Assembly (NCBI RefSeq): GCF_017357385.1
Contig: NZ_CP071637.1
Coordinates: 186,001-250,000 of the forward strand
From: Rhizobium sp. NZLR1
GTDB lineage: Bacteria > Pseudomonadota > Alphaproteobacteria > Rhizobiales > Rhizobiaceae
Direction: 5' to 3'
Length of the DNA stretch: 64,000 nucleotides
In this document: positions 35,881 to 45,725 of the stretch, piece by piece
How positions within the stretch are numbered: the first letter of the stretch is position 1
Layout: every line of letters begins with the position of its first letter
The notes under the pieces: generated by a model
Seen by the model: the letters and a program-made list of their open reading frames with translations, nothing else
What the model was told of the DNA's origin: nothing
Database searches by the model: none
Translations under genes and position numbers: made by a program

Positions 35881-36049
35881 GATGATCTGCTAGCGCCGGG
35901 CTGCGAATTCCAAGTCCAACTGCTGTCGGGAGACAGGGTATCCTTTATTTGGGAAATGACATTCTTGCAGACGTCATTGGCTCTCAGTTGCAGTTGACGG
36001 GCGACATTTTTGGTCCGGATCACCTCAGTGGGTTGATGCACAAGTCTCC

Positions 36050-37446
36050 TGACATGTATTAGCGTTCGATTGGTGCCGGTCTGCCGGTCGTCATGGCCAA
36101 TCGTGATATTCTGCAGCAAGTTGACCAGTGTTGTCAGCACCGCTCCTGCGGAGCTGGCGATAGCGGCCCGGCGGTATCCGGCCCGGGTGAGCGGCGCGCG
36201 TTTCTGACGAAAGCAGCAGACATCCTGGCCTCCAAGTCTGAAGAGGTTGCCAGGATTATGATCGAAGAGACCGGCGGAACGGCGCCGTGGGCCGGTTTCA
36301 ATACGATGCTTGCCGCGGGGATCCTGCGCGAGGCGGCCGCCATGACGACTCAGATCCAGGGAGAGGTCATTCCGTCCGACAAACCGGTACTCTGTCGATG
36401 GCCGTCCGCCAGCCGGCAGGCGTCTGCGTCTGGATAGCACCGTGGAACGCACCCAACATCCCGGGAACCCGTGCGATCGCGGTGGCGCTCGCCTGCGGTA
36501 ACACAGTGATCTTGAAAGCGTCTGAGGTCTGCCCCGGTTTGCATGTTCTCACTGGGCAGGCACTCGTTGAAGAGGGATTGTCGGCCGGTGTGGTCAACGT
36601 TATCACCAATGCACCCGAAGATGCCGCCAGGGTAGTGAAAGCGCTGATCGTTGTGCGTGAGGTCAAGCGGGTGAATTTCACCGGCTCGACCAAGATTGGT
36701 CGCATCATCGGCGAACTCTGCGGGCGCTATCTTAAACCCGCGCTGCTTGAGCTTGGCGGAAAGGCCCCACTTATCGTTCTGGACGACGCGGATATCGATG
36801 CGGCCGTCAATGGCGCCATCTTCGGCTCGTTTGCGAATGCCGGTCAGATCTGCATGTCAACCGAACGCATCATCGTCGACGAAAAGGTAGCAGATGAGTT
36901 CATCGCGAAGCTTTCGGCGCGGCGGCGACGCTTGCTGCCGGCGACCCCCGCGGGCATGTCGTTCTTGGATCGCTCGTATCGTCTGAGGCCGCGGATAAAA
37001 TGGAAGAGTTTATTGCCGACGGCGTCAAGAAGGGCGCGAAAGTGATCGCTGGCGGCAAGCGGACCGGCTCCGTCGTGCAAGCGACGCTGCTCGACCACGT
37101 AAAACCCGGAATGCGCAGTTTCGACGAGGAGTCCTTCGGTCCCGTCAAACCGATTATTCGCGTGAAGGACGAAGACGAGGCCGTTCGGGTTGCCAATGAT
37201 ACCGAATACGGGTTGTCCGCGTCGGTTTACAGCCGTGACGTCCAACGAGCGATGGCTATTGCGACGCGGATCGATTCCGGCATCTGCCACATCAACGGTC
37301 CCACGGTCCATGACGAAGCGCAGATGCCCTTCGGCGGAATGAAGAATTCCGGTTATGGGCGCTTTGGTGGCAAGGCAGCAATCAACGAATTTACCGATCT
37401 ACGCTGGATCACGATTGAGGACCCGAACCAGCATTATCCCTTCTAG
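36050..37446 (+). pseudogene. Aldehyde dehydrogenase pseudogene (salicylaldehyde/vanillin dehydrogenase type)
   Basis: Three reading frames together spell one aldehyde dehydrogenase. Frame 36093-36437 gives the ERRAFLTKAADILASK segment. Frame 36287-37045 gives IAPWNAPNIPGTRAIAVALA, the catalytic Glu in ELGGKAPLIVLDDAD and the catalytic Cys in NAGQICMSTERI. Frame 37000-37446 gives the C terminus, EESFGPVKPIIRVKDEDEA. Shifts fall near 36393 and 36920, and the first 50 or so residues also look damaged. Conserved protein sequence on both sides of each shift argues for recent inactivation or sequencing error. It would have oxidised an aromatic aldehyde for the adjoining cluster. Confidence 0.85.
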
Positions 37447-37702
37447 ACTGGTGAGGATTTCGATGCCAGGCGGGTGGTATAGTGCTCGTCTGGCTCGATT
37501 TGATCCTCGATCATTGCCTGAGAGGCAGGAGAGGGTCTGGCCTAAGTGATCCAAAAAAGCGTGTGCGTCCAACGGTGAAAGCAAGAGGCGGCGCGCTCGA
37601 AAAACTGCCGGTCTTTGCAAAAGCGCGCATTGCGAACCAAACACTTCAGAATGTTCTCTGCAGGTCCTGAGGATCCGGCTATCAAACAGGGCGAAACGCG
37701 CA

Positions 37703-38725
37703 CTAATCGACACGGATTTCAGGAACGACGGACATTCCAACTCTTAGACTGTCGGCCCCCTTCTGCCCAGGCTCAAGGTGAATGCGAACTGGCAGACGCT
37801 GTGCAATCTTGGTGAAGTTCCCAGTCGCGTTTTGCGATGCGACGGCTGAATAAGTGGATCCGCTTGCTGGCCCAATGCTGTCGACGGCACCCTTGAATTC
37901 GAGATTGGGAAGAGCGTCCACGGTGATAATGACACTCTGCCCCGAACGCACACGCGCCAACTGGGTTTCACGAAAATTGGCACGCACGTATATCTGATCC
38001 AGCGGCACAATGGACAGGAGCGAAGTGCCGACGCCGATATAGGCGCCAGTTCGGACCGATTTCTGACCGACCGTACCGGAAATCGGCGCGGTGATTGTGG
38101 CATATGAGAGCTGTAGCCTAGCGTCTGCGAGTTTGGTACGGGCCTGGGCGAGAGCTGCGTGCGAGCCTTCGAGTTGACTATTGAGGATATCGATTTGCGC
38201 CTTGGCCGCATCCAACGCTGCCACGTCGCTCGCATGGGTCGCAACGGCTGTCGCAAGGTCGGCCACGGCCTTGTCATAGCCTTGCTGGGCGGTCGCATTG
38301 TTTTCTATCAGTGACTTTGCCCGCAACTCGTTCGTTTGCGCCAGGGCGAGCATGGCATCGTCGGCCTCGACTTTGGCAGAGGCCTGCGCGATTATCGCAC
38401 CTTGCTGCCGAATCTGAGCCTCGGTGGTTCTTGTGCTGGCTTCGCCCGCTGTCAAAGCCGCTTCCGCATTCTGCAACGCGATTCTCAGATCGCGGTCGTC
38501 GAGCACAACCACCGTGTCGCCTGCGGATACGAGCTTGTTCTCCTCGACGAGCACTTTAGAAACGACGCCTCCGATACGCGAGGCGACATTGGTGAAATCT
38601 GCTTGAACATAGGCATCGTCGGTGGATTGTGTGGCAGAAGACGACTCCGCACGATTGAAATAGACATAAAAGCCGGCGGAAGCGGCGAGAGCGACAGCTA
38701 TAAGAAATGGCCCGGGGATACGCAT
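37703..38725 (-). CDS. emrA: HlyD/EmrA-type membrane fusion protein
   Basis: The 340-residue protein has one N-terminal membrane helix (about residues 5-22), the DDAYVQADFTNVASRIGGVV biotinyl-lipoyl half motif, a long helical hairpin at about 85-190 rich in Ala/Gln, and the second lipoyl half ITAPISGTVGQKSVRTGAYIG. It spans the periplasm and links an inner-membrane pump to an outer-membrane channel. The ATG at 38725 is 5 bases from the stop of the pump gene. The 781-residue frame that runs on to 40048 re-reads the pump gene out of phase and is rejected. Confidence 0.92.
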   Translation of the reverse strand: MRIPGPFLIAVALAASAGFYVYFNRAESSSATQSTDDAYVQADFTNVASRIGGVVSKVLVEENKLVSAGDTVVVLDDRDLRIALQNAEAALTAGEASTRTTEAQIRQQGAIIAQASAKVEADDAMLALAQTNELRAKSLIENNATAQQGYDKAVADLATAVATHASDVAALDAAKAQIDILNSQLEGSHAALAQARTKLADARLQLSYATITAPISGTVGQKSVRTGAYIGVGTSLLSIVPLDQIYVRANFRETQLARVRSGQSVIITVDALPNLEFKGAVDSIGPASGSTYSAVASQNATGNFTKIAQRLPVRIHLEPGQKGADSLRVGMSVVPEIRVD

Positions 38726-38730
38726 GGGTT

Positions 38731-40323
38731 TTATCCGTTGTTCTTGGATCCGAGCGCCTTGGAAGGCAAATTCGGCGCGGGGATGTATTGCATTGCAAGC
38801 GTGAGAGGCACGAGCAGGAAGGCGAGGAGGCCGAGGACGCGATAGACATCGGCTGTGGCCAGCGTCAGCGCCTGCGTATCGAATATGCTGCTGACGTCGG
38901 CGGCATTCGCCGCTTGCGGGAGTATTTGAGCGATCATTCCAAATCGATCTGTCAAAAGCCAGGAGTGAAAATGCTCGCGGATCTCGAGGAGGTGATTGAC
39001 GAACGCCCCGCCCATGACCGTTGCGAGCGACCGCGAGACATTGACGAAGCCCGAGATGTATTGGCCCTCCATCGGCTGCACGACGGACGTCGCAAGGAAC
39101 AGCATGGAGACCACCGCCATAGGCTGGCCAATCGCATGAAGGATCTGGACCGGAATGAGCTGCTCCCACGTCCACAGTGCATCGAGTTGCGCCGCTCGCA
39201 GGCATGCAAGACCGACTAATGTGAGGCCTGCGGCCATGACGTAACGGGCATCCACCCATTTGCGGTAAAGCAGTAGCGCCACAAGAGAGCCTGCGATCAG
39301 TTGCGGCAGCCCGATGATCAAGCCGATCGGCGCGTTTTGTAGTGCACGATAGCCCCAGTTCGAAGTCATGAACGAAGTTGGCAGCACCGTACCCGATAGA
39401 AATGTCGTGAGGAGGAATATGAAGATCGTGAAACCGACTGCCAGGTTCCGCCGCGCCAGCAGCTGGAACTTGATAAAGGGAGCAGGATGCGACCATTCGG
39501 ATATGGCAAATGCCACGAGGCAGATTGCGCCTGCGGTCAACGCGCTGCTGACAAGCGGCGAATTGAACCAGTCGAGACGGTTCGCCTGATCGAGAGCCAC
39601 GACCATCAGGAACAGACCGGGCAGCCCGACAGCGAGCGAAGTCCAATTGATTGAAGAGAATCGCTTCCATTGTACCGGCACTTTCGGCAGAGCCCAGGCG
39701 ACCAGTCCACCTGAGATCAGGGCGACAGGGATGAACTGCCAGTAAAGCCAGCGCCAATCGATGACGATATCTGTCCATTGTCCGACAATCCAGATGGCGA
39801 CATTTGGTGCGAAGGTCGCGGTCATCGCATATAGCGCAAGCCCATGGAGGCGGATCGGTGGTGGCAACATACTGAGCGCCATCATCATAAGGATCGGGAT
39901 AAGCGCACCGGCGGTAATGCCTTGTACGAGGCGCAGGGTGAGAAGCAGGTTCAGGTTCACCGTCAATGGCACGACTGCCGCGATCAGCGCGGAAGCCGTC
40001 AGCATGGTCAGATGAAACCGCCGCACAGTGAAGGTAATCGCAAACCAAGTGGTGAACGGCATCGCCATCAGCTCACCGGCCGAATAGAAGGTGTTGAGCC
40101 ACGATGCGTCGTCCGTGCCAAAGCCGAGAGCGCCACGGACGTCTGCCAATCCCAGAGCGCCACTTCGGCTGTTGAGCCCCGCCATCATCGCCGAGACGAA
40201 GATGCCAAGCAAAGCGGACGAAGACCGCAGCGTCAGCGGCGGCGGACCGGCAGGCACCGGCGTCTCGGAAGATCCAGACATGACAAACGCCTCCGAGCCA
40301 GGCGAAATTCCCAGGCCAGCCAT
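38731..40323 (-). CDS. emrB: MFS transporter, DHA2/EmrB family
   Basis: This 530-residue, 14-helix-type exporter has LLGIFVSAMMAGLNSRSGALGLADVRG at the N terminus and LRLVQGITAGALIPILMMMALS (motif C region). The usual acidic residue of motif D1 is replaced in this divergent EmrB subgroup. It works with the EmrA-like protein encoded directly downstream to expel hydrophobic compounds. The ATG at 40323 follows AGGTG; ATGs at 40377 and 40281 are alternatives. No TolC gene is nearby. Confidence 0.9.
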   Translation of the reverse strand: MAGLGISPGSEAFVMSGSSETPVPAGPPPLTLRSSSALLGIFVSAMMAGLNSRSGALGLADVRGALGFGTDDASWLNTFYSAGELMAMPFTTWFAITFTVRRFHLTMLTASALIAAVVPLTVNLNLLLTLRLVQGITAGALIPILMMMALSMLPPPIRLHGLALYAMTATFAPNVAIWIVGQWTDIVIDWRWLYWQFIPVALISGGLVAWALPKVPVQWKRFSSINWTSLAVGLPGLFLMVVALDQANRLDWFNSPLVSSALTAGAICLVAFAISEWSHPAPFIKFQLLARRNLAVGFTIFIFLLTTFLSGTVLPTSFMTSNWGYRALQNAPIGLIIGLPQLIAGSLVALLLYRKWVDARYVMAAGLTLVGLACLRAAQLDALWTWEQLIPVQILHAIGQPMAVVSMLFLATSVVQPMEGQYISGFVNVSRSLATVMGGAFVNHLLEIREHFHSWLLTDRFGMIAQILPQAANAADVSSIFDTQALTLATADVYRVLGLLAFLLVPLTLAMQYIPAPNLPSKALGSKNNG

Positions 40324-40491
40324 TGAAACACCTATTGAACCCGATTCAGATCCTGGCTTGGAGCACCGGATCAGCAACGCCGAAATTTTTAGAGTCTGCT
40401 TGTGTTTTCGAGCACAAATCTTCGAGCCTATCCCGCGGCCGCCATCGGTGATGTCCCGATACTCTTGCGTGGCGGGATAGGCGATCGATTG

Positions 40492-41256
40492 TTACTTCGA
40501 AGGGGCAGCGGAAGCCGTGGCCACAGCTTCGGCTTTGAGCCCTTCGGGCTTGGACAGATCCGGATAGAGATCGAACAAGACGCCATAGGCGGTGGTGACC
40601 GTTGCGCCGAGATCTCGCAGCAAATCATAGGTCACAGCGTCAGCGAGCGGCGTGGTGGTTCCACTGGCGTCGGCGACAACTTCGACGTGGTAGCCGGCAG
40701 CAAGCGCCGACTTCACTGAATGCGCCAGGCAAACATCCGTCAGAATGCCGGCGATGATGAGGTTCTTACGGCCTGTCGCCTTAACCGCCGCGACAAAGGC
40801 CGGATCAGAGAAGGCATCGAGGGAGCCACCGCGACGGATACGCTTCTCGTAGGCTGTCGGCGCGGCTTCACGCACTTCCTTGAGCGTCGTGCCAAGGAAC
40901 TCGATCGTTTCCCGGGTAGAGGTGATCACCAACGGAATCCCAAGTTGGTCACCGAGGCGTGCCAGCATCGAAGTGTTGCGAATGACCACATCATGCGGAA
41001 GGCTACCGACCATGCCAAGGACGCCCGGCTGGTGATCGACGAGGAGGATAGCGGAGTTTTCCGGCGTGAAGTGAACTTTACCCGAGCTCATGGTACTTTC
41101 CTTGGTGGTGGGACTATTTGACTTGATTGCTTCTGCATTGGATGGTGTCGGAGCGACGATGCTCAGGGCAGCGGCTCCGGCGATCGTTGAAAGAAGCGCG
41201 CGGCGCGAGATATCCGTGTGCAACTCAGCGCCATTTGGGTTTGGCGTGTCTGTCAT
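40492..41256 (-). CDS. Isochorismatase family (YcaC-like) hydrolase with Tat-like leader
   Basis: The 254-residue protein has a cysteine-hydrolase core with Asp74 (LLVDHQPG) and the nucleophile Cys176 in GILTDVCLAHS, and the DASGTTTPLADAVTYDLL segment typical of YcaC-like proteins. Residues 1-42 form a leader with ISRRALLSTIAGAAALSIV, a twin-arginine motif plus hydrophobic core. An internal ATG at 41091 (residue 56) has AAGGAAAG just upstream and would give a leaderless cytosolic form. It is the last gene of the azoR operon. The substrate is unknown. Confidence 0.87.
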   Translation of the reverse strand: MTDTPNPNGAELHTDISRRALLSTIAGAAALSIVAPTPSNAEAIKSNSPTTKESTMSSGKVHFTPENSAILLVDHQPGVLGMVGSLPHDVVIRNTSMLARLGDQLGIPLVITSTRETIEFLGTTLKEVREAAPTAYEKRIRRGGSLDAFSDPAFVAAVKATGRKNLIIAGILTDVCLAHSVKSALAAGYHVEVVADASGTTTPLADAVTYDLLRDLGATVTTAYGVLFDLYPDLSKPEGLKAEAVATASAAPSK

Positions 41257-41393
41257 CTTAGTTGTCCTGTTTGATGGGTCCGGACGATGTGTCCCAGTAC
41301 GGGATTGCTGTCCGGCATTGCGTTAGGCGTTCGATTGCTCATGTCACCGCTGGTTTCCTCCTTAATGAGGATCCTTGAGGCATCGGGCGCTAC

Positions 41394-42509
41394 TCAAAGG
41401 CCCAATGCCTTCCGCGACATACCAACGAGCATGTCGTGGGCTTTGATCTTCTTGGCGAGGAACGATGCGCGGAATTGACCGAAGGGTAGCGAAGTCAGCC
41501 CATCCGTTCGGCCAAGCGTGACCACCATCATCCTGCCCATACCCTTTCCGGGTCGGGCCGGCTTGTAGGGCTTAAGCCGCATATCTGACCCCTCTCTTGC
41601 CGAGAGCAGCTTCTTGATATTGGCGACGACAGACTTGGCGTGAAGGCCGGCGATAATGGCAAGCCGGTTTTCCGGAAGGTTGGTGATATCGCCGACAGCA
41701 AACACTCTCGGATGGCCAGGGACACGCAAATGTTCGTCGACCTTCACGTGCCCGTTCCTGTCGACCGCTCCCGGCCAGGAGGAGGCCACAAAATCGGTGA
41801 CGGGCTGCGTCCCGGCCGCCCAGATGATGACATCGGCCGCGACGGCGCGACCAGCACGCGTCACAACCTTGCGGTCCTTAGGCTGTTCACCAAGGGTCGG
41901 GGTGACGACGAGATCATTGACGATGATCTCGACATCTTTCGAGCGCAGATATTGCTGCGCCCATGCAGGAAATTTGCTCGGTGCCTTGTCGAGGACGGTC
42001 CGGCCAGCGTGAATGAGTGTCACTTTCGCACCCGGCAGCGTCTCTCGCAATTCCGCCGCGGTCTCGATCCCGACTGGACCACCGCCAACGACTGCTATCG
42101 ACCGGGCAGCCTTCAGGCGCTGGTTCATATCCTGCAGTTCCGCCGCGCGCTCCTGTTCGCTTGGAGCCTGCGCCTTGATCAAGGGATCGAGATAACGTGA
42201 TCCCGTGGCAATGACCGCGTAGTCGAAGTCCAAGGTCTCTTCGCCGCCATCGGTAAGGGCGACGCGTGCGGCCGCTTCACCGAGCTGCACAACCTTGCCC
42301 TGCACGTGCCGCCCGCTACCGAGAAACGTGCCATATCCAATTCGAGCGCTGAGTGCGGCCGGATCAACGAGGAGCCGTGGCACCGCCATTGGCACCTCCC
42401 AATAGGTCTTAGGATCGACAAGGGTAACGCTGGCAACATCGCGCAATTGATAGGCGATCTGATGCCCGGCAGCCCCTCCGCCAATGACGAGGATGGCTTT
42501 CTTGTGCAT
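41394..42509 (-). CDS. FAD-dependent NAD(P)H oxidoreductase, NDH-2/AIFM2 (FSP1)-like
   Basis: The 371-residue protein has two dinucleotide-binding motifs, VIGGGAAGHQIAYQL (residues 7-21) and VAVVGGGPVGIETAAEL, and the FAD-binding VFAVGDITNLPENRLAII. This layout is that of type II NADH:quinone reductases and of AIFM2-like quinone reductases. It would reduce a quinone or similar acceptor, which fits the azoreductase, pirin and DoxX genes in the same operon. AAGGAAG precedes the ATG. Confidence 0.9.
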   Translation of the reverse strand: MHKKAILVIGGGAAGHQIAYQLRDVASVTLVDPKTYWEVPMAVPRLLVDPAALSARIGYGTFLGSGRHVQGKVVQLGEAAARVALTDGGEETLDFDYAVIATGSRYLDPLIKAQAPSEQERAAELQDMNQRLKAARSIAVVGGGPVGIETAAELRETLPGAKVTLIHAGRTVLDKAPSKFPAWAQQYLRSKDVEIIVNDLVVTPTLGEQPKDRKVVTRAGRAVAADVIIWAAGTQPVTDFVASSWPGAVDRNGHVKVDEHLRVPGHPRVFAVGDITNLPENRLAIIAGLHAKSVVANIKKLLSAREGSDMRLKPYKPARPGKGMGRMMVVTLGRTDGLTSLPFGQFRASFLAKKIKAHDMLVGMSRKALGL

Positions 42510-42548
42510 GATATACTTCCTTTTAGGGGGCGCAAAAAACCGCGCTGT

Positions 42549-43376
42549 TCAGCGCACGGATAGTGCCGCGAACTGGGCACTGCGCTGCAGGTCGGCTATG
42601 GTGCGCTCTCCCACGAGCAAATTTTCCCTGCTCGTGTGGACCGACGAGGAACCGGTCACTAACGCATATGGATGCTTGGCGGCCGATGCTATGACGAGCT
42701 CTGTATCACCTTCCGCCAACAGCTTTATCGCCTCATTTCCCTGGGCAAAGACGGCGACCTCGCGCTCGAGAACAGTTCCCGCCGTATGGACCTTCCCGGC
42801 ATTTGTGGCCAGCCAGGCCACGTTATGATCGGCAGACGGCTCATAAGTCCATGTCTCTCCGTCCTTCAGTCGAACATACAGGTAGGTAAGCGCGACAGGA
42901 TAAGCGATCGGACTTGACGTGCCATGGTAGCTTCCAAGAATGACGCGCGCCGGACCGACTTGCGCAATTCGATCGGCATCGAGATAGAGGCTTTCGGCAG
43001 GGCTCAGTTCGAGTTCGGGTGGAAGGGCGACCCACAGCTGGAAACCACGAGCGGGCTGACCGGGCGCCGGTTCACCGCCATGCCATACGCCGCTTCCGGC
43101 GCGCATCCATTCAACCGCACCGCTCGCCAGCGAACCGCTTTTGCCGGTCGTGTCGCGATAGGTCATGCTCCCCTCCAGAAATACCGTCAAAGTGGCGATG
43201 CCAGAATGGGGATGAGGCACGAAACCCCGCCGTTGTGCCGTCGTGATTTCAAACAAATCCAGGAATACGAACGGCTTGACGAGCTGACCAATATCGCTTG
43301 GATTGATCAGGCGGATGATTGGCCCGTGGGACTGACCAGCGCTACGATAAACGATCTGACGTGACTGGGAGGTCAT
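42549..43376 (-). CDS. Pirin family protein
   Basis: The 275-residue bicupin has the pirin N-terminal metal site HPHSGIATLTVFLEG with the following WMRAGSGVWHGG. Conserved His/Glu ligands suggest Fe binding. Bacterial pirins include quercetin 2,3-dioxygenases and redox-state modulators. It sits between an LLM flavoenzyme gene and the FAD reductase gene in a redox-defence operon; AAGGAA precedes the ATG. Confidence 0.92.
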   Translation of the reverse strand: MTSQSRQIVYRSAGQSHGPIIRLINPSDIGQLVKPFVFLDLFEITTAQRRGFVPHPHSGIATLTVFLEGSMTYRDTTGKSGSLASGAVEWMRAGSGVWHGGEPAPGQPARGFQLWVALPPELELSPAESLYLDADRIAQVGPARVILGSYHGTSSPIAYPVALTYLYVRLKDGETWTYEPSADHNVAWLATNAGKVHTAGTVLEREVAVFAQGNEAIKLLAEGDTELVIASAAKHPYALVTGSSSVHTSRENLLVGERTIADLQRSAQFAALSVR

Positions 43377-43391
43377 GACGGTTTCCTTCTG

Positions 43392-44462
43392 TCAGGCTGA
43401 CACGGACGTCGCCGCAGGAAGCTGGATGATTGTCGATGGCTGACGAAGGGCAGGGGCAACGACACGACCGATCAGTTCGATCGAGCGGGCCATCTTCACC
43501 GGCCCGCAGGTGGCAGCACTCATCTGAAACGACAGACGCGAGATGCCGCCGAGCGTCGCAGACGCCTTCCTGACCTTCTCGATGACCGTACGGGGATCAC
43601 CGATCAGAAAGCTACCGCCCGACCCGCACGAGGCGTCAAATTGATCCCGTGTGACCGGTCCCCAGCCGCGCTCTTTTCCGACGTGGGAAAAGGCGTATGC
43701 CCAGCCCGGAAAGAAGGCATCCCTCGCTTCGGCCACGCTATCTGCGAGGAAGCCGGTCACGTGAATTCCGACCTTAAGACGATCGGGGGGATGCCCCGCC
43801 GCCATGCCGGCGCGTCGATAAAGATCGATGAGGGGACGGAAGCGCTCAAACGATCCACCGATAATGGCAATCATCAGCGGCACCCCAAGCATCCCCGCTC
43901 GGGCGAACGAGGCTGGCGTGCCTCCGACGCCGACCCAGACCGGTATCTCGTCCTGAACGGGGCGCGGATAGACGCCCTGTCCGGTCAAGGGCGCGCGAAA
44001 ACGACCGGACCAATTGACATGCGTTGTTCCGCGAAGGGCCAGAAGCAGATCGAGCTTCTCGGCAAAGAGCCCATCGTAATCCTGTGGCTGATAGCCGAAC
44101 AGCGGGTAGGCTTCTCCGAACGAGCCACGCCCGACGACAAGCTCGGCCCGACCTTTCGACAACAGGTCGAGGGTTGCAAAATCCTGGAAAAGCCGAACCG
44201 GGTCCGCAGTACTTAGCACCGACACGGCGCTGGTTAGGCGGATGCGATGAGTGCGGGTCGCGGCAGCCGCCAGAATGACGGCTGGAGAAGCGTCCGCAAA
44301 GTCCGGCCGGTGATGCTCTCCCACGCCGAATACGTCGATACCAACTTGATCAGCCAGCGCGATTTCTTCGATTAGGTCACCGAGTTTCTCGCAAGACGTG
44401 GGCACGCGGCCTGTCTCGCTGTCCGGATTAAGGGCCGCAAAGCTGTTGATGCCGATTTGCAT
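43392..44462 (-). CDS. LLM-class flavin-dependent oxidoreductase, first copy
   Basis: This 356-residue luciferase-like protein has GVGEHHRPDFADASPAVILAAA, TSAVSVLSTADPVRLFQDFATLDLLSKGRAELVVGRGSF and VPVWVGVGGTPASF-type motifs of group 1 LLM enzymes. It is a clear paralogue of the protein at 47207-48265, sharing the EAYPLFG and FAEKLDLLL segments. It may reduce or oxidise quinone-like or xenobiotic substrates with flavin. It is part of the operon that starts at azoR. Confidence 0.92.
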   Translation of the reverse strand: MQIGINSFAALNPDSETGRVPTSCEKLGDLIEEIALADQVGIDVFGVGEHHRPDFADASPAVILAAAATRTHRIRLTSAVSVLSTADPVRLFQDFATLDLLSKGRAELVVGRGSFGEAYPLFGYQPQDYDGLFAEKLDLLLALRGTTHVNWSGRFRAPLTGQGVYPRPVQDEIPVWVGVGGTPASFARAGMLGVPLMIAIIGGSFERFRPLIDLYRRAGMAAGHPPDRLKVGIHVTGFLADSVAEARDAFFPGWAYAFSHVGKERGWGPVTRDQFDASCGSGGSFLIGDPRTVIEKVRKASATLGGISRLSFQMSAATCGPVKMARSIELIGRVVAPALRQPSTIIQLPAATSVSA

Positions 44463-44522
44463 GATCGTCGTCCTTTTGGTGGCCCCGCCATCGCGCCGCT
44501 TGAAGGCTGGCGGGGCTCTATG

Positions 44523-44924
44523 TCACCTGCCGCCGAGCAGCTTGCTGAGGCTGGCGCGCCGCAGATACGCGACCGTGCCGGTGATCAACAGGAGAACGAT
44601 CGCCGGGCCAGGGTTCCCGCCAATCACCAGCAAATGGGTGAGCACGCCGAACGCCATGGTGGTCGCAAGAAGCAGGCCGCCGAGGCCGGCGATGGCCGGG
44701 ACCAGCAGGGCAATGGCCCCGGTTATCTCGACAAGGCCGGTGACGATCCGGAACCACTGGCCGATCCCGATCTGGTCGAAAATAGCCACCATCATCGGCA
44801 CACCGGCAAGCTTGGCGCTACCGGAGGCGATGAACGCTGCTGCCGCCAGGATCTGCAAGACCCAGGAGGCAATCCTGATCTTCTTGTTGGGGATGGCCGA
44901 AGTGGCCAAAAGTGTCGCACTCAT
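44523..44924 (-). CDS. DoxX family membrane protein
   Basis: The 133-residue protein has four predicted membrane helices, with the typical SGSAKLAGVPMMVAIFDQIGIGQWFR loop between helices 1 and 2 and GLVEITGAIALLVPAIAGLGG. DoxX-like proteins accompany azoreductases and ring-cleavage enzymes in quinone-stress systems, such as CatD in Bacillus. AAGGATAAAGAC precedes the ATG, and azoR lies 36 bases upstream. Confidence 0.88.
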   Translation of the reverse strand: MSATLLATSAIPNKKIRIASWVLQILAAAAFIASGSAKLAGVPMMVAIFDQIGIGQWFRIVTGLVEITGAIALLVPAIAGLGGLLLATTMAFGVLTHLLVIGGNPGPAIVLLLITGTVAYLRRASLSKLLGGR

Positions 44925-44960
44925 TGTCTTTATCCTTCGTGATGGAGTCGCTGAGCTGGC

Positions 44961-45572
44961 TCAGGCAGCAAGCGCGTTGATTTCGGTCTTAGCGGCGGCT
45001 ATTGCGGCAGCCTTCGCTTCCTCGCCGAGCGCCAGACCTTCGGCGCGAATGACGGTGACATCCGAGAGACCGATGAAGTTCAAGGTCGCGATGAGATAGC
45101 TTTCCTGATGGTCGAGCGCCGCAGCCGGGCTCTCGCCGGTGTAGACGCCGCCACGGGCCGAGGCGATGAACACCTTCTTGTTTTTGGGCAGGAGGCCTTC
45201 CGGGCCCTTTTCGGTATAGCGGAAGGTGCGGCCTGCAACGAGGACACGGTCCACCCAGCCCTTGAGCTGCGTCGGGATGGAGAAGTTGTACATCGGGGCG
45301 CCAATGACGATGATGTCGGCAGCGAAAAGATCATCGATATACGAACCACCGAGGGCGACGTCCTGACCGATAGCGGGCGTAGATGGTGAAGCGCCCTGGA
45401 AGACCGCCAGATGATCCGGCGCAAGGTGCAGGGCTGCATCGATCACGAGATCGCGGCGGATCACCGAGGCGCCCGGATGAAGCGCAAGCTGCTTGGTGAC
45501 GATGTCTGCGGAGAGAGTGCGGCTGACGGAATAGCCACCGAGAATGCTGGAGTCGATATGAAGAATGGTCAT
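44961..45572 (-). CDS. azoR: FMN-dependent NADH azoreductase/quinone reductase
   Basis: This 203-residue flavodoxin-fold protein has the FMN phosphate loop DSSILGGYSVSRTLS at residues 7-21, the APMYNFSIPTQLKGWVDRVL segment and the SARGGVYTGESPAA loop. AzoR enzymes reduce quinones and azo dyes by two electrons. AGGAG precedes the ATG at 45572; the longer frame to 45635 is rejected. It is the first gene of the minus-strand operon, divergent from the LysR gene at 45726. Confidence 0.92.
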   Translation of the reverse strand: MTILHIDSSILGGYSVSRTLSADIVTKQLALHPGASVIRRDLVIDAALHLAPDHLAVFQGASPSTPAIGQDVALGGSYIDDLFAADIIVIGAPMYNFSIPTQLKGWVDRVLVAGRTFRYTEKGPEGLLPKNKKVFIASARGGVYTGESPAAALDHQESYLIATLNFIGLSDVTVIRAEGLALGEEAKAAAIAAAKTEINALAA

Positions 45573-45725
45573 AGAGGGAACTCCTGACGGTTTGGGCGCT
45601 CGAGGCGCGAACAGGGCGATAATTTTGTTCAACATGGCCCGTATTGATTGCCATGCTTGGCGAGCATCTGAATACCCGTTATATTCCGAGACGAACCATC
45701 CCTGAGAGAGATAGAAAGGTCATTC

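Noticed and set aside
38726..40048. In-frame extension of the EmrA-like gene to 781 codons
   Set aside because: The added part reads the EmrB-like gene in another phase; the fusion protein has a normal start at 38725.
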